The notes under the pieces are model-generated. The model did no database searches and had not been told where the DNA came from. It saw only the letters and a program-made list of their open reading frames with translations. Below, in pieces: positions 1-8,268 of a stretch of DNA of 40,943 bases (position 1 is the stretch's first letter; every line of letters begins with the position of its first letter). A program made the translations under genes and the position numbers. This DNA is from DATKPE01 sp035524335 (lineage in GTDB: Bacteria > Bacteroidota > Ignavibacteria > UBA10030 > SZUA-254), in assembly GCA_035524335.1 (NCBI GenBank), contig DATKPE010000045.1:1-40943 (forward strand), given 5' to 3'.

Positions 1-267
1 AAGTTCCGGAATGTACGTCCGGGCAGTGCCGCGGGGAATTTCGATCCAGAACTGGACCTCATCGTACGTCCAGTTGAGGACGGAGAGGTCGAGGCTGTCG
101 GCGAAGGAGACGATGAAAGCATGGGTGGTCCCCGAATCGACGCCGGCGATCACCTCACCGGGGACAAACACCGCGTGACCCGCCGGCCGGTTGGCGGGAA
201 CGGGCTCGGTTACATACTCATTGCAGGAACAGAAAAAAGCGATCAGAATCACCGGGATAATTTTCAT
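1..267 (-). CDS. Putative lipoprotein with S8-propeptide-like region, partial (C-terminus outside window)
   Basis: The reading frame is open from an ATG at 267 leftwards through the window edge (89 codons seen). The N-terminus MKIIPVILIAFFCSC is a short hydrophobic signal followed by cysteines, so a lipoprotein is likely although the lipobox is not canonical. After a Pro-rich linker comes 'VFVPGEVIAGVDSG', a start that resembles the inhibitor-type propeptide found in front of fervidolysin-like subtilisins and in small free-standing FCB-group lipoproteins; this resemblance is from memory of the family and is tentative. A GAGGA-type ribosome site lies about 9 bases before the ATG. An 8-bp inverted repeat (328-335/341-348) sits upstream and could be an operator. 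It lies outside the tRNA-bounded island. Without the C-terminus one cannot say whether a protease domain follows. Confidence 0.6.
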   Translation of the reverse strand, partial: MKIIPVILIAFFCSCNEYVTEPVPANRPAGHAVFVPGEVIAGVDSGTTHAFIVSFADSLDLSVLNWTYDEVQFWIEIPRGTARTYIPEL

Positions 268-682
268 ACTTCTTCATCCTCTTCATGTGACGGAAAGAGT
301 ATACAGCCGGCAGATATTTAACGCCCGGAGGGAACGGATTGTTCCCTCTGAAACCGGTTAAAATCGGGGGATTATAAGGATTACAGTCACCCGGAAGCGG
401 GGTTGAACGTGAGGGTCTGGTCAATGAAAAGCGGGAGATAAATTTGCAGCAGAAAATCAGGATTCGGGCCGGAATGGAATGCATGAGAAGTTCCCGGAGC
501 ATTTCAAACATATTTCAAGGGAACAGATCATGATCAATGCTCACAAAATTGTGGCTAAAGGGGATTGAAGGAATGGATGGGGTTTGTACGGCTTGGAAAA
601 TACGAGCCATTTCCGTACATTTTCAGCGAACGGATGGGATGAAGATTTTTCTTTACCTGATAATTTTAAAAATAGATTCGTT
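268..682. other. Intergenic region before tRNA-Gly
   Basis: No convincing gene. It contains an 8-bp perfect inverted repeat with a 5-base loop (328-335/341-348, GAGGGAAC) that has no T-run on either side, so it is more operator-like than terminator-like, and an AT-rich stretch (about 640-680) just before the tRNA that presumably carries the tRNA promoter. Confidence 0.4.
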
Positions 683-755
<73 letters not shown>

Positions 756-809
756 TAAAGTTGAGGATCTTATCTTCTAACCCTCAAGGTGGTTACCAAC
801 GTGGTTGCC

Positions 810-836
810 AAATACCTCCCCATGAAGGAGGTATTT
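810..836. repeat. 10-bp inverted repeat over the integrase-stub start codon
   Basis: AAATACCTCC (810-819) and GGAGGTATTT (827-836) form a perfect 10-bp stem with a 7-base loop that contains the ATG at 822. In RNA it would hide the start codon. It could be an attenuating hairpin, an intrinsic terminator for tRNA read-through (U-rich sequence follows), or an integrase binding site. Confidence 0.5.
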
Positions 837-965
837 GTGTTTTTATCCAAAAGGAATGGGATCTACCACCTCCGGTATTTCACTGCCACGGGCAACAAGA
901 GAAAAATCAGTACCGGAACTACGATTACGACCGAGGCCCTTAGATTCTTTCACACCTGCCGATAA
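822..965 (+). pseudogene. Tyrosine integrase, N-terminal fragment
   Basis: A 47-codon frame starting MKEVFVFLSKRNGIYHLRYF and continuing with a lysine/threonine-rich stretch ending TTEALRFFHTCR resembles the arm-type DNA-binding start of Bacteroidota phage-type integrases ('..KRNGxYYxxYxx..GKRKxxSTGT..K.EAxxFL'). The core-binding and catalytic domains are missing: TAA at 963 is followed by unrelated sequence. Its place immediately behind tRNA-Gly, in the same direction, is that of an integrase of a tRNA-targeted element. Too short to be functional. Identification rests on motif recall and should be regarded as probable. Confidence 0.6.
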
Positions 966-1254
966 TCACCAACAGATTGTCGCGCATGGGCTCAAAACTG
1001 GATCAGAATTCATTCTGAAAAGGTGGCAGGTCAGAAACGGAAAGAAACTGGTCGGCGTGCTGGCATTTGAAGCCGTGGAACAAACAGTGGCACCCGAACC
1101 GACGAACGGCAACGACCATTTCAAGGAAATCATGGCTCACTGCCTGCAGGATGCTGTGGCAATCGTGCAATCCTTTCAGGATGTTCCATTTCAGAATGAG
1201 GATATACGGTCGATATGCTCGTGTTTGTTTATTGCGAGGACGAGGATTAACTAG
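966..1254 (+). pseudogene. Unrecognised island protein, copy 1 (frameshifted C-terminal remnant)
   Basis: The frame ending at TAG 1252-1254 encodes NGKKLVGVLAFEAVEQT followed by VAPEPTNGNDHFKEIMAH and ends CLFIARTRIN. A second copy lies at 7918-8250. Nearly all base differences across the shared core are at third codon positions, so both descend from a gene under protein-level selection. Copy 1 has one extra base near 1036 relative to copy 2, shifting the upstream part (EKVAGQ) into another frame, in which it is continuous with the integrase stub apart from the stop at 963. A strong terminator follows. I do not recognise the family; the conserved acidic and His residues (NGNDHFKEIMAH) give no clear catalytic signature. 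Confidence 0.5.
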
Positions 1255-1261
1255 AGGTGGG

Positions 1262-1292
1262 AACAGCCAGAAGTTTTGGCTGTTTTTTTTTA
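1262..1292 (+). terminator. Intrinsic terminator after remnant copy 1
   Basis: AACAGCCA (1262-1269) pairs with TGGCTGTT (1277-1284) around a 7-base loop and runs into a continuous T-tract to about 1291. It lies 8 bases after the stop codon, showing that this was the end of a transcribed gene. Confidence 0.8.
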
Positions 1293-1366
1293 TAACCGTA
1301 TTCAATCGCTAAGGGCCCCGGAATGATTCAAATATGCTGAGGATATTAATGGGATGTTTCGGTCCA

Positions 1367-1978
1367 CTAATCTGATAATGTATACAACACTCCCATTCTA
1401 ACTGTCGTATACATGCGATCGTTATAGTTGGTGAAATACTGTGCTTTCAGATCGATCGCAATCTGTGATACGATATTCCAACGCACTCCAGCTCCCAGCG
1501 TATGAACAAAAAAGTCCCGACTCTCCGGATGAATCACTTCAATATAATCGGAACCATTAAGAGCTGAATATGTTGCGTTGATCGTTCCTATGTGCTCGAC
1601 AATGTATCCGACACCTGTCAACAAATAAAATCTGCTCATTCCACCCTTTTCGGTGAAAAATCTTACCTCTGCAAATGTTCGCCACATCGATGACACACTA
1701 CCCGAGGAGGATATCAAACGGATTTCCGGAAAACTTACCCAAGCCCAATAACTGTCAAATTGATAGCTGCCATATTCGAATGAAGGCGAGATTGAAACAG
1801 CATTAGAAAGAAACATTTCACCAGATACGCCAAATGTCATTCCGGGTTTCCAGTACGAATCCAAATTATCAGATCGTAGGAGGTTGGAATGCGGATTGAC
1901 ACCGACATACAATGATATGCTCGTTTGAGAATAACAGGTTGAGGAGAACAGGATCAAAAGAAAATAAATCATTTTCAT
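1367..1978 (-). CDS. Outer-membrane beta-barrel protein (OmpA/Omp_b-brl-like), 203 aa
   Basis: The protein opens with a Sec signal (MKMIYFLLILFSSTCYSQ, cleavage probably before or after the Gln) and then shows alternating hydrophobic/polar strands ending in aromatic residues: 'ISPSFEYGSYQF', 'TFAEVRFFTEK', 'RFYLLTGVGYIV', 'LGAGVRWNIVSQIAIDLKAQYF', with a final strand 'TVRMGVLYTL'. The size and pattern fit an eight-stranded outer-membrane barrel of the kind common in Bacteroidota, with no enzymatic motif. The ribosome site is weak. It lies 93 bp downstream of the T9SS protein in the same direction and may be cotranscribed. AT-richer than the right-hand half of the window, like other island genes. 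Function unknown. Confidence 0.7.
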   Translation of the reverse strand: MKMIYFLLILFSSTCYSQTSISLYVGVNPHSNLLRSDNLDSYWKPGMTFGVSGEMFLSNAVSISPSFEYGSYQFDSYWAWVSFPEIRLISSSGSVSSMWRTFAEVRFFTEKGGMSRFYLLTGVGYIVEHIGTINATYSALNGSDYIEVIHPESRDFFVHTLGAGVRWNIVSQIAIDLKAQYFTNYNDRMYTTVRMGVLYTLSD

Positions 1979-2071
1979 AGTAATCCGTCAGACAAAGTTC
2001 CGAAAACATATTGGAAAACGATCTCACCTAATACGCAGTTCTCGTTTTATGTACCAACCCAAAAATCTACA

Positions 2072-3847
2072 TCATTTCATCACCACCATCTTCTTTGTCT
2101 CAACAAACGTCCCAGCACTCAATCGGTAAAAGTAGACTCCACTCGGAACGTTCTGGGCATTCCAGGTTACGGAGTGTTCTCCCGGCTGGTTCCCCCCATT
2201 CACCAGAGTCGCCACTTCTCTCCCAAGAAGGTCATAGACCTTCAGAATGACATTGCTCGCTTTTTCGAGTGAATATGTAACCTCTGTGGAGGGATTGAAG
2301 GGATTGGGATGATTCTGGTCCAGGCGATATTCCGTCGGTAGCGGGGGAGGTTCATTTCGCACACTGAGAACATAATGATTGTTATACAGATCGATAGCGC
2401 GCTGAGCGTTGTTAGCCATGTCTGCCACTGACATGCCGGAGACAAATGCAACCGACATTCTCACAGTGTCCCCGGGCTTCAACGTTCCGAATGGTCCGAA
2501 CGCAAACCAAAATCTTGCATCGGCCGGGCTTGAAGGACTCTGACATGGCGCGATCAGGTTGCCAGGTTCTGCGATTCCGTTCAGCAGAAAATAAAGTATC
2601 GAATCATTCACTGGAAGCCCCGACACGAAATCGCCTTGCCAGACAATCTGGAGTGAATCAAGTGGTTTGGATCCTCCGAGAAAAACCAGGCCGGCAGGAG
2701 TAGATCCGGAATCTACCGAATTGTTTATATAACCGCATCGGACGTCGGGCATATAACATTTGTAGTTATGCGCGGGATAACCGGGAACTGACACCGGCCC
2801 GACGTCAAAATCGGCAAACATTCCGAGGTATATCTTTTCAATCGTGTCCCGGCCGACGTTCGTGAAGAGATAATCCATAGGAATAATTGCATTTACCGAG
2901 GGATCCCGCCAGGCATACGTCTTCTGAAATATTTTTATTCCCATGGGGATATGCCCGGGGACAAAATAACTTGTGAACGTATCGGTCACACCTATATAAA
3001 TGTCCTGATCGGATTGCGCCCCATAATCCTCATCGACGTGCGGTTCGCCGTGATCGGGCATGCCGTTACGTTCCGTGTACAGGTTCTTGTCGTTCTTGAG
3101 CCGGTATATTCCTGGTGAAACCGGATGGCATGAATCATACCGCGCCGGGTCATAATCGTCATATGCGGGATCGGGGTTCGTCACTGCATCATAGGGCTTT
3201 CCATCACAGCTGACCTCAAGACTGTCCGGTAGACCGTCGGCTCCGATATCATCGATCAGCGGATTCCAGTCACCGTCGTTATCCTGGCCGTCGAGTTCAT
3301 CCTCGTCGATTCTTCCATCTCCGTCGTCATCAACTCCCCGCCGGTTCACCCGTATCCCGTGGATGTAATAATAACCGCTATACCCATCTCCGTTCGGATG
3401 GTATTCCTCGGGACCGGTTTGTGTCCGCCAGATCTTATCGCGCGTGGTATCCTGCTTTTCAGGTAGAAACACCATTCGGGCGTCATCGTTATAGCCTACA
3501 TCAACGTATACGCGGCCGTTAATGATCCCTCCGATAACGGGAGCCGCGCCGAAGAGGTGTTCGATACAGGAACCGGCTGGATATTCCATGCCGATGCCCG
3601 GCGTCGCGCAGGTGTTCGGGGGAACGGCGAACGGATCCCACGCCTCGATGCCCATCGCCATCTGCGAACTGAGCCAAAGTTTCAGGTTGAACCCCTGCTG
3701 GATCCTTTTTGCCCAGGTGACGCCGAACGTCGTATTCATCTGGGCTCGGGCGCCGTCGCTGGTGAAGCTGAATTTATTTTTATCGGCTCCGTCTACCGTC
3801 GACAGGAGAGCGAGGATCAGGCATCCCCACACCATGAACTTTTTCAT
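2072..3847 (-). CDS. Secreted protein with Ca-binding-like Asp repeats and T9SS sorting domain, 591 aa
   Basis: The signal peptide is residues 1-20 (MKKFMVWGCLILALLSTVDG). Around residues 170-205 lies an Asp/Gly-rich stretch (GVDDDGDGRIDEDELDGQ, then DNDGDWNPLIDD) of the thrombospondin type-3/EF-hand-loop kind, likely to bind calcium. The last 85 residues are a type A T9SS sorting domain: NQNHPNPFNPSTEVTYSL, then 'KVYDLLGREVATLVNGG', 'SGVYFYRLSAG' and a basic end KKMVVMK. The protein is therefore expected to cross the outer membrane by the type IX system and stay on the surface or be released. The middle is not recognised; FCB genomes often carry such proteins in families. AAGGAGGGATGGC just before ATG 3847 supports the start. 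Within the tRNA island. Confidence 0.85.
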   Translation of the reverse strand: MKKFMVWGCLILALLSTVDGADKNKFSFTSDGARAQMNTTFGVTWAKRIQQGFNLKLWLSSQMAMGIEAWDPFAVPPNTCATPGIGMEYPAGSCIEHLFGAAPVIGGIINGRVYVDVGYNDDARMVFLPEKQDTTRDKIWRTQTGPEEYHPNGDGYSGYYYIHGIRVNRRGVDDDGDGRIDEDELDGQDNDGDWNPLIDDIGADGLPDSLEVSCDGKPYDAVTNPDPAYDDYDPARYDSCHPVSPGIYRLKNDKNLYTERNGMPDHGEPHVDEDYGAQSDQDIYIGVTDTFTSYFVPGHIPMGIKIFQKTYAWRDPSVNAIIPMDYLFTNVGRDTIEKIYLGMFADFDVGPVSVPGYPAHNYKCYMPDVRCGYINNSVDSGSTPAGLVFLGGSKPLDSLQIVWQGDFVSGLPVNDSILYFLLNGIAEPGNLIAPCQSPSSPADARFWFAFGPFGTLKPGDTVRMSVAFVSGMSVADMANNAQRAIDLYNNHYVLSVRNEPPPLPTEYRLDQNHPNPFNPSTEVTYSLEKASNVILKVYDLLGREVATLVNGGNQPGEHSVTWNAQNVPSGVYFYRLSAGTFVETKKMVVMK

Positions 3848-4177
3848 GCCATCCCTCCTTTATGGATAGATCCACCCTGAGGATTCAGCATTTTTCCCTC
3901 CCAAATATCCGAAGGAGCATCCCAACGTAACCATATAACTATCGATCACATGTCATTGTTCCCCGGAACGCAGGCGGAATGGTTATATGGTGAGAACTCC
4001 CGGGTCTCTCAGCAGGTATGTGCTGAAAGGGATTGATATTGGAAATTTACAGATATTCCCCTCCCTGTTTCAAGAGGCGGGTGATCCAGGCCAAAAAAGG
4101 CATCCCGCAGCCAAGTTGTGCGACGTGTGGGAGGGCCACGTCACCACGGGGATCTCAACTGCGGGAATGTTAGATTT
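3848..4177. other. Intergenic region between two T9SS cargo genes
   Basis: Apart from the Shine-Dalgarno of the gene ending at 2072 (AAGGAGG, just right of 3847) and its presumed promoter, I see no gene, terminator hairpin or repeat here. Confidence 0.3.
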
Positions 4178-7100
4178 CTACTTTACAAGTAACATCTTTT
4201 TTACTTGTGTATACGTACCCGCTGTAAGTCGATAGGTATATACCCCAGTCGATAAATCTGCTGCATTCACCGATACCGACTTATACCCCGCTTCCTGCAT
4301 CTGGTCCACTAAGACCATCACCTCCTGCCCTAACATATTGTAGGCTACAAGCCGGACGTGACTTGCTGTTGGCAAAGCATAAGAGATAACGGTTGAGGGG
4401 TTGAACGGATTCGGATAATTCTGATTCAGCACAAAGGCCGTCGGTCGCGGCCTCGGGCGGATGCCCTTTTCATTCGGCGCCGGCGGCGGCATCTCGGTTG
4501 TCGCTACAATGTGAATGCGGGCTGCCGACATCTTAGCGAGAGAATTTGCAGAAGTAGCCGTCAGGATGAGGTTGCAATTCCGGTCGGCTTTCACCCAGTA
4601 TCCCTGCCCGGGGTAGATGGTATCCGAGGTAAAGTATCCTTCCCCATAGCCGAAGAACTGGCTCGTTACCGTCCCTTCCGCATCGGTCGTGATCGATGAG
4701 ACAGGCACAGGATTGGATATCGAACCGATAAGATTCCAGCCTTCCCCTACACTGATTGTCTCGGCAATCATTTGATTCCCGACGACGAAATTGGGTTCTG
4801 CCTTTTGGAACTTCATCCAGTACCCCGTGCCGGTTGTCAGCGTGTCTGCCTTTACATATTCCCCGATATAGGCAAAGGCCTGCGAAACCGCGGTGGGAAA
4901 CAAGGAGGATTTTGATCTGTCAGCTGACAAGACGGGAACTGAAACGATATTCCATCCCGAATTTGCATGGAATATCAGCGCACTATCCGGTACTGTCCGC
5001 CCGTAGAGAATGAGCCAAACGGGAGGTATTCCCGGATTACTCACGGTGATCTGGACTACTGCGTCCGAATCAATTCCGACCGACGTTGGAGCATAGACGA
5101 GATGTAATATCTGGTTCCCGCCGGGAGCGATCAGGAGAGGTGCGGTCGCGTCGATGGAGAAATCCGGATTATCGTGGGCAATCGCATTGATATGCATGGT
5201 ATCTGTCAGGGAAGTGTTGGTGAGCGTAATCTCGTGGCTGATACTCTCACCGAGCCGGACGAATCCAAAGTCGATATGGGTCTCTGATGCGACCAATATA
5301 GGGGTTGCCTGCTTCCCCACATACCGGTAAAGCGAATTCACTTCCCTTGCTGAGAGTGCTCTTGTATATATTCTAAGGTCATCCATGATGGCCGACGGAT
5401 CTGTTGTCATTCCCTGTCCCATCCCGATGGTGAGTGACCCGGTATCCGGCACAAATCCAACAGCATTATCTGTGACCGTTTTACTCAGGGTTCCGTCTAA
5501 GTACAGCTTCATCGTATGGCTGTCTTTACGGTCAATCACGCCAGCAAAGTGATGCCACTCCCAGAACGGCGCCCCGACGCCTGTAAGTTCCTGCGCTCCG
5601 CCACCCGGAGTTGCGGCAGATAATCCTACCGTGTCGATCCCTCCGCCGACATTCAATCCGAATGAATACTCCCGATCTGAAGGCTGGTCGCTGACACTCT
5701 TTGAGACGAGCTTCCAGCCTGTTTGGGGGACCTCAAGACGGAGCCAGAACGCGATGGTCAGTCCGTCTGTCGGGTGCAGGCTTGGACTGTTGGGGACTTT
5801 GATACCGTTCACGTGAAGATTCCAGCCACTGAAGAAGTATGCGCTCCCCGGGTGTCCCCAAGGATCGGGGCCATAACTGCCGCCGTCCGAAGTGCCGGTA
5901 TTGCCGTTGCCGCTTGCATCCAGTGTATTTCCGTCGAACGGCATGTACAATGCAAGGTTGTCCGTCGGTGGAGGCACAGGTGGCCCCTCCTGCTGATAGA
6001 GTGAATCGATCTCGAGAGCCGAAAGTGCCCGGTTATGGATGCGCAGATCGTCCATTGCGCCGTGGAGGAAGTGATCGCCGAAGTAGGATCCGACAGCTCT
6101 CCGCACTCCAATATTGCGGGTCGATCCGAAGGCGGACGGGATTGAATCTGCGTTCTCCGGTGTGCCATTGACGTACAAAGTGATGCGTTTCATATCGGCG
6201 ACCATTGCCACATGGTACCACTGTCCGGCAACCGGCATCGTCGTGCCAGGGACGACGATATAATGTGTACCGTCCCAGCATTTGGCGACGAAGTGGCTCG
6301 TTGACCCCTGATACAACAGATCGTATGAGAAGGGAAAGCCATCGATAACGAGCTCCTGGTCCCGATTCGGAGTGAGCGAGTCTACCTTTACCCAGCAGCT
6401 CACCGTATACGATTGTGTCCGGACGTTGAAGTTCAGCGCACCCGTCCCGTCATCGATGACGACATAGCCGATGTACCCGTTGAATCCGCACGCGCCAGCC
6501 TCTCTTCCAAATCGATCGGGAACCCAGTCAACTCTCTCACTGATCCAGGTGCTGTGCCTGGCACTGCTCAGGTCGTTGATATTGCCGTCGAATGGCATAT
6601 AGAGAATCGGCTCGGAGACTGAAGGCGGGGTCTGATTGACAGTGGTAAAGCTCCAGACGGCCGACCAGATGCCGGTCCCGCTGCTGCCCGTGGCTCTCAT
6701 CCGCCAATAATAGAGCGTGCTGTCGGCAAGACTGCTGACCGTGGTCGACGTCAACGTGAGACCGGACTGATCGTAGTTCACAGCAGTAAACGAGGCATTG
6801 GTTGAAACCTGAATTTGATATGAAACGGCTCCCGGCGCTGATTCCCATGAAAAGGTGACCGGCAGCGAGACATCAACCGCTGCGGGCGTCGGGTCCAAAA
6901 GAATAACCTGTCCGGGCACTGAAGGAGGAACGGTTCGAAAACTCCGGACCGTGGAGTATGGACTATTGCCGTCACCGTTCAGGGCACTCACACGCCAGAA
7001 AAGTGTGATGTTGTTCGGTAAACCGGCGACCGTGCGCACCGTATCGGTCAAAGAAGTGTCGTTGACGGAACTCATGGAAAAAGTCGAATCCGTCGATACC

Positions 7101-7345
7101 TGCAGATTATAGTATTGCGCGCCCGGGCTAGATCGCCAGACAAAGGTGAGATCCGTTGATTGGTTGAATGCTCCGTCTGCCGGCGCCAACAGTTGAGGCG
7201 CTGCAGGAGGCGACATTGTGCCGTCAAACTTGAGGGCCGGGTCGTTCCAGGCGGCAATGGCCGAAATCGTCAGCGTGAATACTGCTATCGTCCAGAGGCA
7301 CATGAACAGCAGTAAGGAACGCAAGTAGACATGAAATCGTTTCAT
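4178..7345 (-). CDS. Large multidomain secreted adhesin-like protein with two LamG-like domains and T9SS sorting domain, 1055 aa
   Basis: The signal/anchor is residues 1-31. Two fibronectin type III-like repeats follow (about 48-137 and 138-236; shared pattern 'YYNLQVSTDSTF'/'YQIQVSTNASF' and closing 'SxxRSFRTV'/'SAVWSFTTV'). Two concanavalin/laminin G-3-like domains come next (about 245-445 and 465-670), each opening 'LYMPFDGN' and closing 'MDDLRIHNRALSALE'/'MDDLRIYTRALSARE', typical of carbohydrate or surface ligand binding. Then come an ASH/HYDIN-like beta domain (about 675-775, 'IDFGFVRLGES'), a region with two 'GWNIVSVP'/'GWNLIGS' and 'GYWMK'/'GYWVK' repeats, and a T9SS type A domain (NQNYPNPFNPSTVISYAL to KKMLLVK). 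No catalytic domain is visible. A role in attachment is inference. Inside the island. Confidence 0.88.
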   Translation of the reverse strand: MKRFHVYLRSLLLFMCLWTIAVFTLTISAIAAWNDPALKFDGTMSPPAAPQLLAPADGAFNQSTDLTFVWRSSPGAQYYNLQVSTDSTFSMSSVNDTSLTDTVRTVAGLPNNITLFWRVSALNGDGNSPYSTVRSFRTVPPSVPGQVILLDPTPAAVDVSLPVTFSWESAPGAVSYQIQVSTNASFTAVNYDQSGLTLTSTTVSSLADSTLYYWRMRATGSSGTGIWSAVWSFTTVNQTPPSVSEPILYMPFDGNINDLSSARHSTWISERVDWVPDRFGREAGACGFNGYIGYVVIDDGTGALNFNVRTQSYTVSCWVKVDSLTPNRDQELVIDGFPFSYDLLYQGSTSHFVAKCWDGTHYIVVPGTTMPVAGQWYHVAMVADMKRITLYVNGTPENADSIPSAFGSTRNIGVRRAVGSYFGDHFLHGAMDDLRIHNRALSALEIDSLYQQEGPPVPPPTDNLALYMPFDGNTLDASGNGNTGTSDGGSYGPDPWGHPGSAYFFSGWNLHVNGIKVPNSPSLHPTDGLTIAFWLRLEVPQTGWKLVSKSVSDQPSDREYSFGLNVGGGIDTVGLSAATPGGGAQELTGVGAPFWEWHHFAGVIDRKDSHTMKLYLDGTLSKTVTDNAVGFVPDTGSLTIGMGQGMTTDPSAIMDDLRIYTRALSAREVNSLYRYVGKQATPILVASETHIDFGFVRLGESISHEITLTNTSLTDTMHINAIAHDNPDFSIDATAPLLIAPGGNQILHLVYAPTSVGIDSDAVVQITVSNPGIPPVWLILYGRTVPDSALIFHANSGWNIVSVPVLSADRSKSSLFPTAVSQAFAYIGEYVKADTLTTGTGYWMKFQKAEPNFVVGNQMIAETISVGEGWNLIGSISNPVPVSSITTDAEGTVTSQFFGYGEGYFTSDTIYPGQGYWVKADRNCNLILTATSANSLAKMSAARIHIVATTEMPPPAPNEKGIRPRPRPTAFVLNQNYPNPFNPSTVISYALPTASHVRLVAYNMLGQEVMVLVDQMQEAGYKSVSVNAADLSTGVYTYRLTAGTYTQVKKMLLVK

Positions 7346-7659
7346 TGCGGGCTCCTTTCAAGATTCTGAGGTCAGAACCATTTGCTTGAGACCGACGTTT
7401 ACGATATCCCTCGTATATGAGAATGGATAAGATCCTGTCCCCGCATTTAAGTCGGCATGCTTACAGATCCAATGGACAGATACAGACGGCATTTGATTCA
7501 AGGCCGTCAACGGAATGCAAGTAAAAGCATCTCCCAATTTCTACCGTAAGCTATGGAAGATACGGCGTATTGTCAAGACATATCCCCAAAATTAATACTT
7601 ATGCAAAGTATTGCCACTTAAGAACTTACATGAGACAATTTGTTATATTTGCACTGAAC
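7346..7659. other. Intergenic region upstream of the adhesin-like gene
   Basis: It holds the upstream region of the 1055 aa gene and otherwise no gene I can support. A TATATTTG box at 7644-7651 matches the -7 part of the Bacteroidota promoter, but no matching -33 element sits at the right distance. Confidence 0.3.
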
Positions 7660-7722
7660 CTACTCTAAACAATACGACATGCGGACGATTGATGTCGGTT
7701 CTGGATATTCATTATTGCTCAT
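7660..7722 (-). pseudogene. Short frame behind a third copy of the small-gene leader
   Basis: ATG at 7722, preceded by AGGAGAAAAAAC, opens a 20-codon frame (MSNNEYPEPTSIVRMSYCLE). Its upstream region (7723-7890) is a near copy of the leader of the 58 aa gene at 11799-11975, including the start position and 'MS', but the coding part is unrelated. Most likely the leader was left behind when the body of a third small gene was lost. A translated micropeptide cannot be excluded. Confidence 0.3.
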
Positions 7723-7890
7723 GTTTTTTCTCCTGTTTTCCGTGGAGAACTGTGAATATTTACTTGTTCTCGCCTCAATTTAGCTTGTTGTATGGGAACC
7801 AAAAATAAAAAAGCCCAAAGCCCTGGGATTATCCGGAAGACACTTCTTTTATTTTTTCCCTCCCAATCTTCAATTATCCTGTAATTCGAT
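7723..7890. repeat. Leader repeat, copy A
   Basis: Shares with 11976-12145 the blocks TTTTCCGTGGAGAACT, TTGTA(T/C)GGGAACCAAAAA, GCCCAAAGCCC and ATCCGGAAGACACTTCTTTT in the same order and spacing. The conserved parts lie upstream (minus strand) of the start codon of a short frame in both places, so the repeat probably holds a promoter, operator or leader RNA. Confidence 0.7.
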
Positions 7891-7917
7891 TTTTATTCTT
7901 CCCTTAATCAGCGGTAA

Positions 7918-8250
7918 CCCCTGCAGGAAATAAGAAATATTCCCAGGTTTTACCATTCGGTCGAGAAGCTGGCAGGTCAAAATGGAAAGAAACTCGTCGG
8001 CGCACTCGTGTTTGAAGCTGTTGAACAGACAGTGGCACCCGAACCGACAAATGGCAACGACCATTTCAAAGAAATCATGGCCCACTGCCTACAGGATGCT
8101 GTGGCGATTGTTCGGAGTGCTCAGGCAGATGGGATACCGTTTCATGTGGAGGATTTGCGAGCAATAAGCTCTTGTCTATTCATAGCAAGGACGAGGATTA
8201 ACCGAAGTGAGGGGACAGCGAGGGTTGCTGTCCTTTTATTATTACGGTAA
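7918..8250 (+). pseudogene. Unrecognised island protein, copy 2 (lacks start, stop codon lost)
   Basis: The frame is open from 7918 but has no ATG; the homologous part starts near 7963 (EKLAGQNGKKLVGALVFEAV) and runs to CLFIARTRIN at about 8202. Compared with copy 1 (966-1254) the core differs almost only by synonymous changes, showing past purifying selection. The TAG that ends copy 1 is CGA here, so the frame runs 15 codons further, through the terminator hairpin, to TAA at 8248. GTG at 8008 is a possible but late start. Without an N-terminus this is best called a remnant. Family not recognised. Confidence 0.5.
8213..8240 (+). terminator. Intrinsic terminator after remnant copy 2
   Basis: GGACAGC (8213-8219) pairs with GCTGTCC (8227-8233) around a 7-base loop, followed by TTTTATTATT. 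Same position relative to the remnant as the terminator at 1262-1292, though the stem sequence differs. Confidence 0.75.
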
Positions 8251-8268
8251 ACAATGAAGACCCTTAAT

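Noticed and set aside
328..348. Inverted repeat GAGGGAAC/GTTCCCTC as a terminator
   Set aside because: No T-run on either strand and no gene ending nearby.
7644..7651. TATATTTG as a Bacteroidota promoter
   Set aside because: No TTTG-type -33 element at 17-21 bases upstream, and the only downstream frame on that strand is a remnant.
7611..7808. 65 aa plus-strand frame
   Set aside because: It overlaps the conserved minus-strand leader repeat and has no ribosome site or family features.
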